From contig JAECYW010000029.1 of NCBI GenBank assembly GCA_023014335.1, positions 186,001-250,000 of the forward strand: 64,000 nucleotides of DNA. Direction: 5' to 3'. This document shows positions 22,424-33,837 of the stretch, piece after piece. The notes below the pieces were generated by a model. That model made no database searches, was not told where the DNA came from, and was given only the letters and a program-made list of their open reading frames with translations. The number at the start of each line of letters is the position of its first letter. Position 1 is the stretch's first letter. The stretch is from Galerina marginata (taxonomy: Eukaryota > Basidiomycota > Agaricomycetes > Agaricales > Galerinaceae). Both the position numbers and the translations under genes were made by a program.

Positions 22424-22638
22424 ATTCGACCCGAAGCGTTGTCAGCGACGGACATTGACGAAACGAAGGTTGCTACGAGACTGTCAGTTTTCTGTAGAAC
22501 GTCGCTGTAGCCTGTGGGTTTGTTTCGCTGCAAGCCGGTAGTCGAGGATGATATGCTTCGCCAGTGTCCGTTTATCGATGTCCTTTCCACAGTTGGTGTA
22601 CGGCCACAGCCTTGACTGATACATTTGCAAAGCGGCAT
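22424..22638 (-). pseudogene. CxC...C zinc-knuckle-like N-terminus (right arm)
   Basis: Mirror of 8896-9110, beginning MPLCKCISQGCGR at 22638. It has the same frame break and the same fusion to the ankyrin-family fragment. Confidence 0.4.
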
Positions 22639-23153
22639 CAGTTATGGTTGAGCAGTTGAGGGTGAGCCAACACAGATTCCGTTAGGATGTCGTTCGAAGC
22701 TAGGGCAAGGAGATCGGAGTGAGACCTTTAGAACGGCTGGGTAGGTTATATGACAGGGATGCAATTTCGGCACGTAAGTTTCTTCGTCAATTGCATCACA
22801 CAAAGCGGCAAATTGCTGAAGGCAGATATTAAGCCTATAGCCACGTATCTGTGGGAAGGATGACCAAATGCGAATATTCCGAATTGGATAACCTCCCCAG
22901 AAGGTTGCATTCGACTGCTCCAAATTCAACTGCCGTTGATACAGTTTGACTCTCCGAGTCGATGATCTGAGTAACCACAGACAGGGAGACGAAGAATCAG
23001 AGTTGCTGTTGACCACTCGCAGAGGATGAATTAGAGACGCCGGTCACTGCTGGAAGGCACGATGGCACGGTCGTCGTCAATGACGACAGTCTAGTATGAT
23101 ATAGCCGACCCAACAGTAGTAGAGGAAGAGGAAGCCATTGAAGAGACGATTTG

Positions 23154-24839
23154 CAGCGAATCAGATTCAGCATGCATGAGGTTTCTGACCCTGCGGAACC
23201 AGCCTTCCTGAGCCACCAGCACCATGAGGCTCCGGATGTGCTAGGTCAAGGTTAGGTCCACCAGGCTTGATCGAAAGCGCTCTCTTGGGCAGCATGACGT
23301 CGGAGGTTGAGGTAGCACATGCGGGCACGCGACATGTTGGGAATTCGAAATGAACAACATGAAACCAAGTGCTCGGGCTAATGGCCATACGAGTGCAGTC
23401 CAAGTTCTGTTGTTAGCCAGAGTGAAGGGGTTCAAACGGCAATGAGCATTGCAGAAATCGAGAGTCCATAAAGTGTAGTCAATCCAGATGGGGGGAAGGA
23501 CCACAGCGACGTTTCCGTGCTAGCGATTCAACCGGCTCCATAGGTAGATCTACGGCAGCGTCTCAGCGTTGGTGGACTAAGCGTCGTTCTGGAAACTCCA
23601 GAATGAAGTCTGCACTGCTCGCAATGGCAGTTCAACGACGAAGGCGCCGCATATAACCACTTGATTCAGAGACATTCGAAGCTTAGTTGAGTTTTGAAAA
23701 AAATGAATAGAGAGCACTAACAATTTGGGCTTTGCAGACAAATCTCGCTGCGCAATTTGTTCAAAGTGGTCGTAAGGCCCTGTTTGAAGATGAATAAGCG
23801 CACGCTGAGAGGCACACAGTCCACTTACCGCGTCATCGGCCTACGGCGTAAGGACAATAATTTGGGTTCGCCTATGGGATGTGTAACGGGAAGTCTGAGG
23901 GGTTTTTTGCTAGCTCGCACCAAGGTGAAAGGAGCAGGCCCTTCAGAGCCAATAGACAACGACGCAGAACCACTTGCTTGCACCATCTGGCGAAAGGAGT
24001 GGTCAAGACGCGCAGATCTAGAAGAAGAGCTCCGACGGGTAACCGGGAGTTTGGAAAGCCAAACAGAGTTAAACATCACGATTTGCATGTCAAGCATGTC
24101 AAGCTCAACCCTCGACCTCGCCTCACTGCCTCAAGACCAGATCGGAGTCGTAGAATTAGCAGAGGAGTAGCGCGATCACCCGCTGCTCATTCCTCTGTCA
24201 TCCAGGTTGTGCACGCGGTATCGCCACTGGGTTTTGCATCGGACTGGGCCAAATCGCTATCGCTGGCACGCTGCTGTATTCCGACTTCTTAGAATCAAGT
24301 TTTCTTACAATTTGAATGACGCTCGAGCGACTTGTGAAGCCCCGCTTCGGCTTCTCAAAATTCTTAGTGGAGGAAGTCAATTCGGACGCCGAGAAGTCTG
24401 CCCCGGTCGAGCCTGGTGAACCAACTTAGCTATTCCGGAGCCCAAAGGCGCTGGTGGCATTGGTGGACTGAAATCGCAGGGCTTTGCAGCAAGTACTACT
24501 ACGTCGATCGCGACTGGGAAGTCATAGGTCCCTTCAGGGGGGAAATGCTCCGCGTCATTGACTTCCTCACAAGGGCATTCGAGAAGTCAATGCGACCAGT
24601 AGCAGCAGCGACGAGGGAGATTAGGCGAAGGTCGATGACAACACCGCGACAATAACTAAAATTGGAATGTCGGGCAATGACGGTGAATTGAGGAGAACAA
24701 GATCTTTCGAACTTTTAGCGGAAATCAAGGTCTGACCCCGCGCCAGCGAATCGATATTGAAGCAGCAGGATGGCCAGCTAAAGTCTGCGATACCCCCACC
24801 ATCACGACGCCGCTGGTCGCTGAGACGCTGCTTCACCGA
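23154..24839. other. Mosaic of exon cassettes (right arm)
   Basis: Mirror of 6695-8380: a PG-x-P cassette at 23170-23295 (-), an open frame at 23757-24170 (+), a broken hydrophobic cassette at 24164-24419 (+), a second PG-x-P cassette at 24405-24490 (+) and a clathrin-like fragment at 24507-24544 (-). No complete gene is seen. 21965-22170 and 22640-23150 between the named pieces hold nothing I recognise. Confidence 0.55.
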
Positions 24840-27800
24840 AGACCATAGTCATGAGCTTAACTTATCCTGAGAGAGGTACTATTCTATTTGTTCTTCGTTC
24901 TAGTCATTGATCTAAGCCCTTTCCAGAGGTTCAGTTTGGTATTCTTTCACCGGAGGAGATCGTGCGTTTTCTTTTATGAATTTTATCACGGCCCTAGAAA
25001 TGCTTACAAACAGCCTTTTCTGACTCATAGAAAGCCATCTCCGTTGCCAAAATCAAACATCCAGAGGACATGGACGAAGCTACTCAGGTGGTCTGATGGA
25101 CCCAGGTTTGGGCACTATCGACCGGAATTTCAAGCGAGGAATGTCGGAATATCCTGGTCATGTTGGTTATATCGAGTTGGCGAGGCCTGTGTTCCATCCA
25201 GGTGTGTTGCTTACTGCAATTGCTCAAGTGGGCACTGATCGATATTGTGTGCTATAAAGGTTTCCTCATGAAAGTAAAGAAGATTTTGGAGAGTATATGT
25301 GTCAATTGCGGAAAGCTGAAAGCCGACACCGTGAGTTGCATTGTTTCTACTTGTTTCGCACCCCACCATCTCAATTTTCTGGGGCTCTCTCCACATCCCA
25401 TGGGGAATCCCAAACCCCTTGACAATGACAATTGAAGGCATTCTTCCACCCATGACGGGGGGGTCATGTGGCCCGTGTTTCGGTCGCTTGATCGCTGTGT
25501 CGACCCCATTGCATCCGTCGCGGCGTACGGTTGGGCACGAGGCTGTGTGGTGAAATGGGGGGCTGAACGAGTAGTGCGGAAAAAAAATAAACATACGTGT
25601 ACTGTCAAGGGTCATGTATTGTATAGATGGAATTTGGCCAACCGCTCTTACTGTGACACAGTACCGGATGCGTGTCAGAAGGCCCTGCACTGTTGCTCGA
25701 TGTCTCTTGCCCCTGTATTGTTGAATTTGTTACCTCAGATATTGTATCCCGTAGACACCTCATGCTGATGCTTTTATTTGCATATCCGACTTGAAACCCT
25801 CCTGGACTTCTGTTTTCTATGTCTTTCCACTTCATGTTTTCGTGTACTAAGTCGGACCCGAATTTTGCGGAGAAGATTCGTCATATCCGTGATCCCAAGA
25901 ACCGGATGGCGGCTGTTTGGGCTCATTATAAGACGAAGACGATTTGCGAGCCTGACGAGCGCAAGGAAGAAGGTGCGGATCCAGAGGTTGAGGAGGCGAA
26001 AAAGGGTGAAGGCGGCTGTGGGCACAGTCCACCTTCAGGTCAGGAAGGAAGGCCTGAAGCTTTTCGTGCAGTACAAGAAGACGAAGGATGACGATGACGT
26101 TAGTATTGTCTTCGTTTTACCGGATAGTATCAACTTACCTTCATACAGGAAGTCGTGGCAGCCTGATAAGAGGCTCATCACCCGGCTGAGGCTTACACTG
26201 TCTTGAAAAAGATGTCGGATCATGATCTTCATCTCCTGGGCCTCTCAGACGAGTACGCCAGACAGGAATGGATGATTTTAACTGTCATGCCTGTTCCTCC
26301 TCCTCCTGTTTGTCCCAGTATCGCTGTAGATGGTGGCGCCATGCAAAGTGAGGACGATTTGATGTGCAAACTTGGGGATATCATCAAGGCATCCGCAAAC
26401 GCCCGACGCTCTGAGCAAGAAGGAGCTCCGGCCCACGTTATCATCGAATTTGAACAACTGCTGCAAGTAAGTATCGCAGTGGCTTATCATTAGCCCTGGC
26501 TGACGGATACCCATAGTTTCACGTTGCCACTTACATGGACAACAATATTGCTGGTATTCCGCAGGCACTGTAAGAGTCTGGTCGACCTGTGAAGGCTATT
26601 CGTGCCCAACTAAAGGGCAAAGAAAGGCGTTTGCGTGGAAATGTGACGGGCAAACGTGTGGATTTCTCAGCACGAATGGTCACCATGGGCGATCCTAATT
26701 TGGAACTGGACGAAGTTGGCGTGTCGGAGACCATAGCCATGAACTTAACTTATCCTGAGAGAGGTACCGTTCTATTTATTCTTCGGTCTAGTCTTTGATC
26801 TAACCCCTTTCCAGTAACACCGTACAACATCGCATATCCCCAAGAGCTGGTTGGAAACGGCCCGACGACATACCCAGGAGCAAGATATGTAGTTCGGGAC
26901 ACCAGCAAACGAACCAATCTTCGTTATAACTGGATCGTCGAAAGGCACCTCAAGGACGGAGAGTAAGCAGTTTTTTTGAGACTCCGGATATTACATAATC
27001 TCCTTTGTAGTTTTGTACTGTTCAACCGTCAACCTCTGCATAAGATGAGTATGATGAGCCATTGCGTCAAGCTTATGCCCTATTCCAGTAAGTGTCCAGG
27101 GGTTCGTGACTTTGTTTCTTTTGCTAATATTGTCACCATAGCTTTCTGCCTGAACCTGTCGGTGTAAGAACTTAGCCAGATTGCATGGGTTGCCAGACAG
27201 GTTGGTTTGCCTGCATGTTTAAGTTGGGTCCTGCCTTGCTAACCGCAAAACACAGATTATTTCTCTCAAGCCAACGAACCCGTCATGGGTATTGTGCAAG
27301 ATACTCTTTGCAGCATTTGAATGTTCACGCTTGGTGAAACCTTCTTGAACTGGAATCAAGTGCAAAATATCCTTTTGTGGGTCCCTGAATGGCACGGAGC
27401 CATTCTGATTTCTGCCGTCCTCAAGCCGAAGCCTCTGTGAGCAGGAAAGCAAATCCTCAACTTGACCATTCCCCGTGGTATCAACATCCGCCGTGCGCCA
27501 GACCCAAAATCGTTTACTCCCATTTTTGACGACGGTATTTTGATCGAGAACGGCGAGCTGATATTTGGGATCGTCGAGAAGAAGACCGTTGGAGCGTCGC
27601 AGGGTGGTTTAGTGCCTGTCATGTTCTGTGAGAAGGGACCCGACGGCACTTGCCAATTGTTTACTGGCATCCAGATGGTCGATAATTTCTGGCTCTTCCA
27701 TAACGACTTCAGCATTGGCGATACTATTGCCGACTCTGCAACTACGTCATACATCACCCAACACATTGCCGCGTGGAAGGCGAACGTGGCTCAGATGATT

Positions 27801-28241
27801 AACGATGCTATTCATGACTGTATGAAAGCTGTGTCTGGTATGACGATCCGCGAATCTTTTGAGAATTTGGTGGAACGGCAGCTCAACTTGGCTCGTGACA
27901 TGTGTGGTCAATATGCTCAAAAGCACTTCAAGGAGGACAACAATGTAAAGCAGATGGTGGTTGCCGGTTCAAAGGGTTCATTCATCAACATTTCGCAAAT
28001 GTCTGTCTGTGTTGGACAGCAGTCTGCCGAAGGTCGTCGTAACCCATTCGGCTTCCGTCATCGCATCCTACCGCACTTCACTAAAGACGACCTCAGTCCA
28101 GAGTCGCTTGGATTTGTCGAGAATTCATATCTTCGCGGCCTGACTCCCAAGGAATTCTTCTTCCATGCTACGGCAGGTCGTGAAAGTCTCATTGATACTG
28201 CTGTCAAGACCCCTGAAACTAGTTATACGTCCCCATCATGA
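24840..28241 (+). pseudogene. RPB1: RNA polymerase II largest subunit pseudogene, copy B (right arm)
   Basis: Mirror of copy A, easier to read here. A displaced exon end (IVMSLTYPER) and its intron (24876-24926) precede the true N-terminal exon EVQFGILSPEEI. Next comes [19 protein letters not shown], then after a frame change GTIDRNFK joined to RGMSE without the zinc cysteines, then GFLMKVKKILES, about 0.5 kb of extra DNA (25333-25850), and SDPNFAEKIRHIRDPKNRM. TAA at 26571-26573 interrupts the exon before [18 protein letters not shown] has become RQPLHKMS. The sequence then jumps from FCLNLSV straight to [11 protein letters not shown], deleting the NADFDGD exon. The long frame 27462-28241 is otherwise well conserved and ends after AVKT. 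Confidence 0.93.
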
Positions 28242-29100
28242 CAAGGAAAACGAGCACATGCGATTTCTGATTGTCGGTATAAAAACACAGCCTTACGTAC
28301 ACGACGAGTATGAGAAGCCATGACGCGCGGCTGGCTGATTTTGCTGTTTGACGGTAGGATTGTTTTATCATTTTATTCGTTGTCTTATTTAGGTTTCATG
28401 TTCAGATTTGTTCAAACAGCGCAATAAGGGAGGCGATTGTTAATCCCGAAGAATTTGGTCTTCGTATATTAAACGGCGGGCGGGACAGTTAGAAGAACGA
28501 ATGCATCCCAGTCTTTGGGGGTGTTAGTCGTGTTCATAGTTTTTTTGTCCTTGCCTTCCATGACTTTCACCAGCGTCTTGTCTTACCTTCTACCTGCTTT
28601 CGAGCCATATAATTGTCATTTTATCACCGACTTATGCTTCTCGTCGTTTTGCGCACTCTGGGGTTTTTCCACGTCGACCATGTCAATCATATCTGTCTGC
28701 AGCCAAAGTCGGAGGATCTATCTTTTGCAGAAGAGTAGCGCGATTGTTCGCTGCTCTCTACTCTGCCAACATCCAAGTTTCCGAAGCCCTTCACACCCGC
28801 AGCGTCACAATGGTGGGGGTACCACAGTCTTTGGCTTGCCATCCTGCATCCTCCAGAACAACCTCGATTCGCTTGCGCGGCGTTAGTCGTCGGTTTCCGC
28901 CAAGAGTCTGTTTTCCTGATTCATTTCCCGATATTACAACTAAGTTTCAGTGATTGTTGGGGAATTTTCATCGACAGTGTGCACATTGGTTTCCGGGCAA
29001 GGCTATTCCCCGACTTTATCCACCTTATCCGATCCTCGTCGCTGCAGCTACTCGCCCGCTACGGGCTTCTTGAAAGCCCTTGTGAGGAACCCAATGACGC
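28242..29100. other. Anonymous arm sequence (mirror 2434-3292)
   Basis: 28340-28450 resembles the intron region at 45290-45345: a GTAAG-type donor after a VDG/LDG reading, then a T-rich stretch and caaca(g/c)..aagggaggcgac. This suggests a decayed intron of the PG-x-P gene family. 28730-28790 resembles the agcagaggagtagcgcgatcac strings near 24165. I find no gene. Confidence 0.35.
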
Positions 29101-29210
29101 CCCGCCAAACCTGGCAAACCAATCCTAGCTGTTCCGGAGCTCAAAAGCGCTGGTGGCCCAGCTGGGCTGGATTCACAGGGCTTGAAGGCTTCCTGGTGAT
29201 ACAAGATGGC
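29101..29210 (+). other. PG-x-P / AGG exon cassette (right arm)
   Basis: Mirror of 2324-2433. The plus strand reads KPGKPILAVPELKSAGG and on to QGLKAS. Part of the recurrent cassette family; function unknown. Confidence 0.5.
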
Positions 29211-29398
29211 TTACCTCGTTTAGCTGTTGAACTACCTGATCCATTTCCACGCTTTCATGATTGATATGGTTGTCCAAGTTATTGCGGTACATGCCGTCAA
29301 TCGTCGACGGCTCTGAGCGGATGCGGTGGTCCATTTATAGGATTCTCGACGTGCGATAGTAAGGAATGCTGCAAGGGAAGGGTTACTGCAGAGCAGAA

Positions 29399-30134
29399 GG
29401 TTGGTCGAGTCAACCACCAGGGACTACTGACTAGCGCGACTCCCCACATCATCACGTCATCCACGGCGAATTGACTCGCATGCCCAGCGGCCCTCATGCA
29501 TTGGAACAGCCGAGGTAGAAGCAGGCGGCGCTTATAGTTGTTTCGACTTTTTGCTTCGTGCGCGGGCGGGTAGTACGGCGCCAGGCACCCTTGGTGCTCC
29601 GGGATTTACGACGATCGTGGGCTGTGGAATAACAGGACGGAACAAGGGAGGAGGGGGCCGAACCTAGCCCAAATCTCAAGGAGTGGCACGCCCGAGGAAA
29701 GCAGATACAGTCCTATCACGAGCTACGGTGATCACTGGTTGAGTTTTCAGTACTCAGTGATATTCCTGGTCGAGTCAGTCGCGCACTCCACAGTGAAATT
29801 GACTCATGCCCGACTCACCCGCTCATCATCAGCGGGTCCCACGAACGGACCGATGTTTTCAAGTTCCCGACCAAAGGTTGAATTTAGCTATCGAAGGCAG
29901 GAGCCCGACCCGACCCAAGCCCTGGCTAGAGTTTGAACGGCACCATGGGAGTAATAGATAGATGCAAGACCCTGTAAATGCCCCGATAACGATTCCGCTT
30001 CTGGGATTGAACAGGCGGTATAATGGTCGAGTCAACCATGCACAGCAGTCCAGGCGGACTGATTGACTCGAATATTCCACGCACGGGTCGAATACATTGA
30101 ACGACCAGCCGGCTCACTGCACCATCATTCAGCC
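29399..30134. repeat. TGACTCGACC-rich dyad repeats (right arm)
   Basis: Mirror of 1400-2135. One of the three arm differences (29758) lies here. The nested dyad is at 30028-30070. No gene is seen. Confidence 0.5.
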
Positions 30135-30251
30135 CACCGTCCCACAATTACTACTCCTTCTCACTTACAGGGACATCGACGACCTTCTTTGTTTCGTTCA
30201 CTCGCCCAATATTGTCTCTAGGAGGACTCGGAGTCAGCTTTCAGATGGAGT

Positions 30252-30913
30252 ATGTTAGCGCCCTATAAAGGGCGGAAGAGGACGCAGGTCGACACTACCC
30301 CCACCAAGACCACTGACCACTGTCAAAGCATGCCTTCTTCACGCTGTCAAATTCCTCTTGCTCGTAATGTAACTATTCTGCCTGATATTCTCAAGTTCAG
30401 TTTACTTACAACCTTACTTCATAGACAAGGTATGCCTTTGTGCGAGCAAGGCTGTACAGCGTCTTCAGCGCCAATCCTATTTCTGTTCCCGTCTTAACAA
30501 AAATTTCCGGTCGCCAACGATTCCCCGTTGTCGAAGAGGTCTTCTCCGAAAGAAGAACGCAGCCATATATTCACGACGTTATTGTAACCGTCCAATGGGC
30601 AGGCCGTTGGTATCGTTTTCAAATATTTTTCAAGAATCACTGCCTTCTGCACTTAAATCCAACGGTCGCATCGACAGTTCCTGGGTGTCGTTGGAACGGG
30701 GACATCGTTATTATGCGCCTGGGAATTAGCACTCCTACGGTGGTAAATATGGCTGGGGATGATTGGCGTGCCGCCGATTCTGCTCTTAGAGGGTGTGTTT
30801 CTTTATCATTTTCGTCCTCTTGGGTGCCTCATACCGTCCTGCTCTTGTCTAGTTTTCTTCGCCATGCAAGGCAAGGTAGGCGCCTGGTATTGCCAAGACA
30901 CCTTGTCTTTTGA
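30252..30913 (+). pseudogene. Unrecognised conserved fungal protein, frame-broken (right-arm copy)
   Basis: Mirror of 621-1282. LPDILKFSLLTTLLHR is followed, in another frame, by VEEVFSERR and VQWAGRWYRFQIFFKN, then GCRWNGDIVIMRLGI and a stop at 30913. The frame change near 30440 is shared with the left copy, so it predates the arm duplication. Confidence 0.4.
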
Positions 30914-31912
30914 AATCTCAAGGCGCCCGAGAGAAAGCAAATCCAAGATTCGTTCTTCGACGAACTGCCATCCATTTTTATCTCCTTATGTAGTCTAGAC
31001 ATATTGAGTCCAAGCTCCCAATTGCTTTCACCACACCTCCAATACTCCCCCAACCGCCAAACTGGACCATTTATGTCGTTTGTCCGGATTTCCGCTGAGG
31101 CTGCATTTATAAATCAATGTACAAAAAAGAAAAAGGCTGTTTGATACCAGAGTACCCGTGTAAGGCTGGTGCTCACTTCCATATATCAGCCAGTTCTCTT
31201 CGTCAGACGCGGGGTCGTAGCCGCCCTCTCCATTGCTCATGCCAGGCTCGCTTGTGTCCCTCTGTTGGTGCCGCCCCTGTGGAGCAAGTGTCAGATGTCG
31301 TTGAGAATGGGCATCTGGGCGAGGTTGCGAGTGAGCCAGATGGAGATGGAAATGACCTTAAACTCACCCGAATTCGAAATGCCAACACCCCAGCGCACCC
31401 CCATTCTGATGTCGTCCAACTCCCTCCAGCCGTCCTCGAGCCGCCTACACTGAGCAAGAATTCCGAGCATCTTCAGCGTATGGGGTAGATAGCAGGGACG
31501 GCGGCCTTGGTGGCATCTACACCTACACCTGCCGATGGTCCGAAGCTGGAGAGGAATTGGGGGCGACAAAGTTGCCGAGGATCAAGATGACTTGGAGACG
31601 CCGTGCGCGAAGACAAATAGGTGGGTTCATTGGGATGAGAGGCGGGGTTAGCATCAGGGTGATCTTGAAAATACGGTGTGCGCGGATGAATCGGCGGGTT
31701 GAGAGGCGGATTCGGCAGTTAAGGAGTCGTGATTCTTTCAAGCACCTGTCATACTTATCATGAAAATAAGAAAACTTTTGAATAAATAAGACACTTACTT
31801 TCATTAGGTAGTCGTAATAAATGATAGGAGGCTGGGGTGACGGTGGCTGGAAAGACGGTAAGTGGGTGGTCTTAGTCCGATTCTGATGCAATTGCGTATA
31901 GGTTGGTAGCAA
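30829..31912 (-). CDS. Unrecognised proline-rich multi-exon gene crossing the arm end
   Basis: The arm part (to 31533) mirrors 1-705. It extends outward through a proline-rich frame on the minus strand (31480-31735; PNPPLNPPIHPRTPYF, then PNEPTYLSSRTASP) and an exon with QPPSPQPPIIYYDYLMK ending at a GTAAGT donor near 31800. The frame linking these exons is not settled, because the simplest splice meets a stop. The protein would be low-complexity and probably disordered. If real, only this copy keeps its 5' region inside the window. Confidence 0.35.
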
Positions 31913-33370
31913 GGGCTAGCAAGGGGCAGCCATGCGAGTGAAGAGTCGCTGAGGATAAGCTTCACGGGGAAAGGTAGTGTTGGTGGTTAGCGGCACTGAC
32001 TGGACAAGGGGATTGCTGACGTCGATCAAGAGGGTTAGTGGTAGTTTGGCGGCAGGAAATGCGACATTGCATGACACCGACTGGCGCATTGGAACCGCCT
32101 GGGATGTATCAGTGGTGGGGGATATGGAACAGGATGACGGTGGGGCTTACTGTAGTGTAGCAGGCAAGAGTTAGTCCGTGGGGGTGTTGGAGGCGCGCCA
32201 GGCCTAGGGCGACGGGCTAGTCATGAAGGCGAAAGGCGTGAGAAAGTTCAGAATTTGGAAATTAAGGGTCCATCATTGTGACCGTCACCGCGTCACCCGT
32301 GATGTGACGCACCGCGATCCCGACTGCGACCAGATGGCATGAAAAAAAAAACTCGTATCAGCGAGTTATATATTACTTATTGTGACTAAACCCCCTGTTT
32401 GTAGCTCATCGTATCGTCCCTCAAGAAAAATACGTCGTTTCGGTGAACAGGTTTCTCACTCATGTCGCTCAGTTGCATCTTTTTCTGTTGTCGTACATAT
32501 ATATATTTCAAAGGAAGGCAGATTTAAAAAACAGGTATTCGTAGCGTTAACTTGAACGTTTTTTTTTGCTGTAAAAGTATCAAGGCAAAATAGGGCAAGA
32601 AGCGGTTATTTGATTAACAAAGATGAAGAAGATTGGGATCGAGGGCTCACGCTTAGTAGTAATAGTACCGACAGCTGGTACTTCGGTATTCCTTTCAAGC
32701 ATGGCCGTACTAATCACTTGGCTGATCATCTCTTGCGCTGCGCATGGAGATATAAGCTGATGACGAAAAGAAGTCGAAATAGAAGACTCACAGAAAAAAG
32801 CGCGTTCTGGATTGACTACGTCGCCTTCAACTTTATGGAACTGACAGTTGAAATTATTGAAATTCAAGTCTCCGAACTGATATCGGACTACGTCGGAGGC
32901 TTGGGCGGGCGGCGATACTGGCGCACTTCACGATCTTCTCCTCGAGCGTGCGGTTGTTGAACGACGACGTCAGGGGATTGGGCAGGCGATAATACTGCCG
33001 TCTCTGTTTGAACTTCGCGGTCTTCTCGTCGAATTCGTCGAGTTCGCAGTTTTTGACAGCGTTCTGCTTCAGTCAGTTACGATCTCAAAGGTGAAACCAA
33101 CTGACTCACAGGAACGTTGTTGACTTGCATCAAAACCAAGAACAACAAGAATACAGAAGATAACCACGACGATGGCAAATACAGCTTGTGCCATTTCTGC
33201 TTGATGAATATTGAATGAGAGTTGGAGGGTGCCGAAGCTAATGAGATCGTTGAAGGGAAGCGAGCCACCCAAGGTCGTGCGCTCTGGTACCAAGTTCGCC
33301 TTGAGTGTAGTCGTGGCAGAGACCTCAAAGGCAAAATTAAATATTCCCTCCGAATTCGTCCCGAAAGCTC
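31913..33370. other. Single-copy stretch with an unrecognised minus-strand coding-like region
   Basis: Between about 32880 and 33300 the minus strand reads GGSLPFNDLISFGTLQLSF, a hydrophobic segment (FAIVVVIFCILVVLGF) and, in another frame, CELDEFDEKTAKFKQRRQYY and LTSSFNNRTLEEKIVKCA. The second piece looks like a real domain, but I cannot name it. 31920-32580 holds no gene I can see; 32280-32315 has clustered tgacg/cgtcac strings. Confidence 0.3.
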
Positions 33371-33454
33371 AGTTAAGCAGAGACAAGAGAGGCGGAGTCG
33401 AAGTCGTCGCGAACAAATAAGTACCAGTCAAAGAAAAGGCTACGAAGCCGAAGC

Positions 33455-33560
33455 CCAGGAAGCCTTCAAGCGCGGCGATTCCAGCCCACCTGAGCCACCA
33501 GCGCTTTCCCTTTTGAGCTCCGGAACAGCTAGGTTGAGGATTGGTTCGCCAGGTTTGGTG
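33455..33560 (-). other. PG-x-P / AGG exon cassette
   Basis: The minus strand reads KPGEPILNLAVPELKRESAGG with a GGLESPRLKASW tail. It is closest to the arm cassette at 2324-2433, with a small in-frame insertion (RE). It lies just beyond the C-terminal end of RPB1 copy C, matching the arm arrangement. Confidence 0.5.
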
Positions 33561-33837
33561 CGGCGGGCTAGCCGTCCTTGGCTTCCTCACAAGGGCATTC
33601 AAGAAGCCCGTAGCGGGCGAGTAGCAGCAGCGACGAGGATCGGATAAAGTGGATAAAGTCAGAGAATAGCACTTGCCCGGAAACCAATGTGCACACTGTC
33701 GATGAAGATACCCCAACAATCACTGAAACTTGGTTGTATTATCGGGAAATGAATCAGGAGAACAGACTCCTGGCAGAAACCGACGACTAACGCCGTGCTA
33801 GCGAATCGACGTTATTCTGAAGGATGCAGACAACCAG

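Larger units (their letters stand above)
20280..31533. repeat. Palindrome 1, right arm
   Basis: Reverse complement of 1-11254. The inner boundary is sharp: the shared string gggtagttgg begins at 20280, directly after unrelated sequence ending ctgccgc. At 11036/20498 this arm agrees with the third copy near 42.43 kb, so the left arm carries the newer change there. The derived adjacency is on this side, because the 42.6-kb block keeps the arm-to-WD40 order seen at 11254 and not the order seen at 20280. Confidence 0.97.

Noticed and set aside
28730..28790. Possible tRNA: strings such as gcagaagagtagcgcgattgttcgctgctc and similar ones near 24165
   Set aside because: There is no full cloverleaf and no B-box GGTTCRANYCC at the right distance; similarity among copies is explained by the mosaic repeats.
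20280..31533. Two arms as transcribed hairpin producing dsRNA against RPB1
   Set aside because: Possible in principle because RPB1 copies lie in both arms, but there is no promoter evidence for a transcript spanning a 9-kb spacer, and silencing an essential gene would be harmful; kept out of the findings for lack of support.
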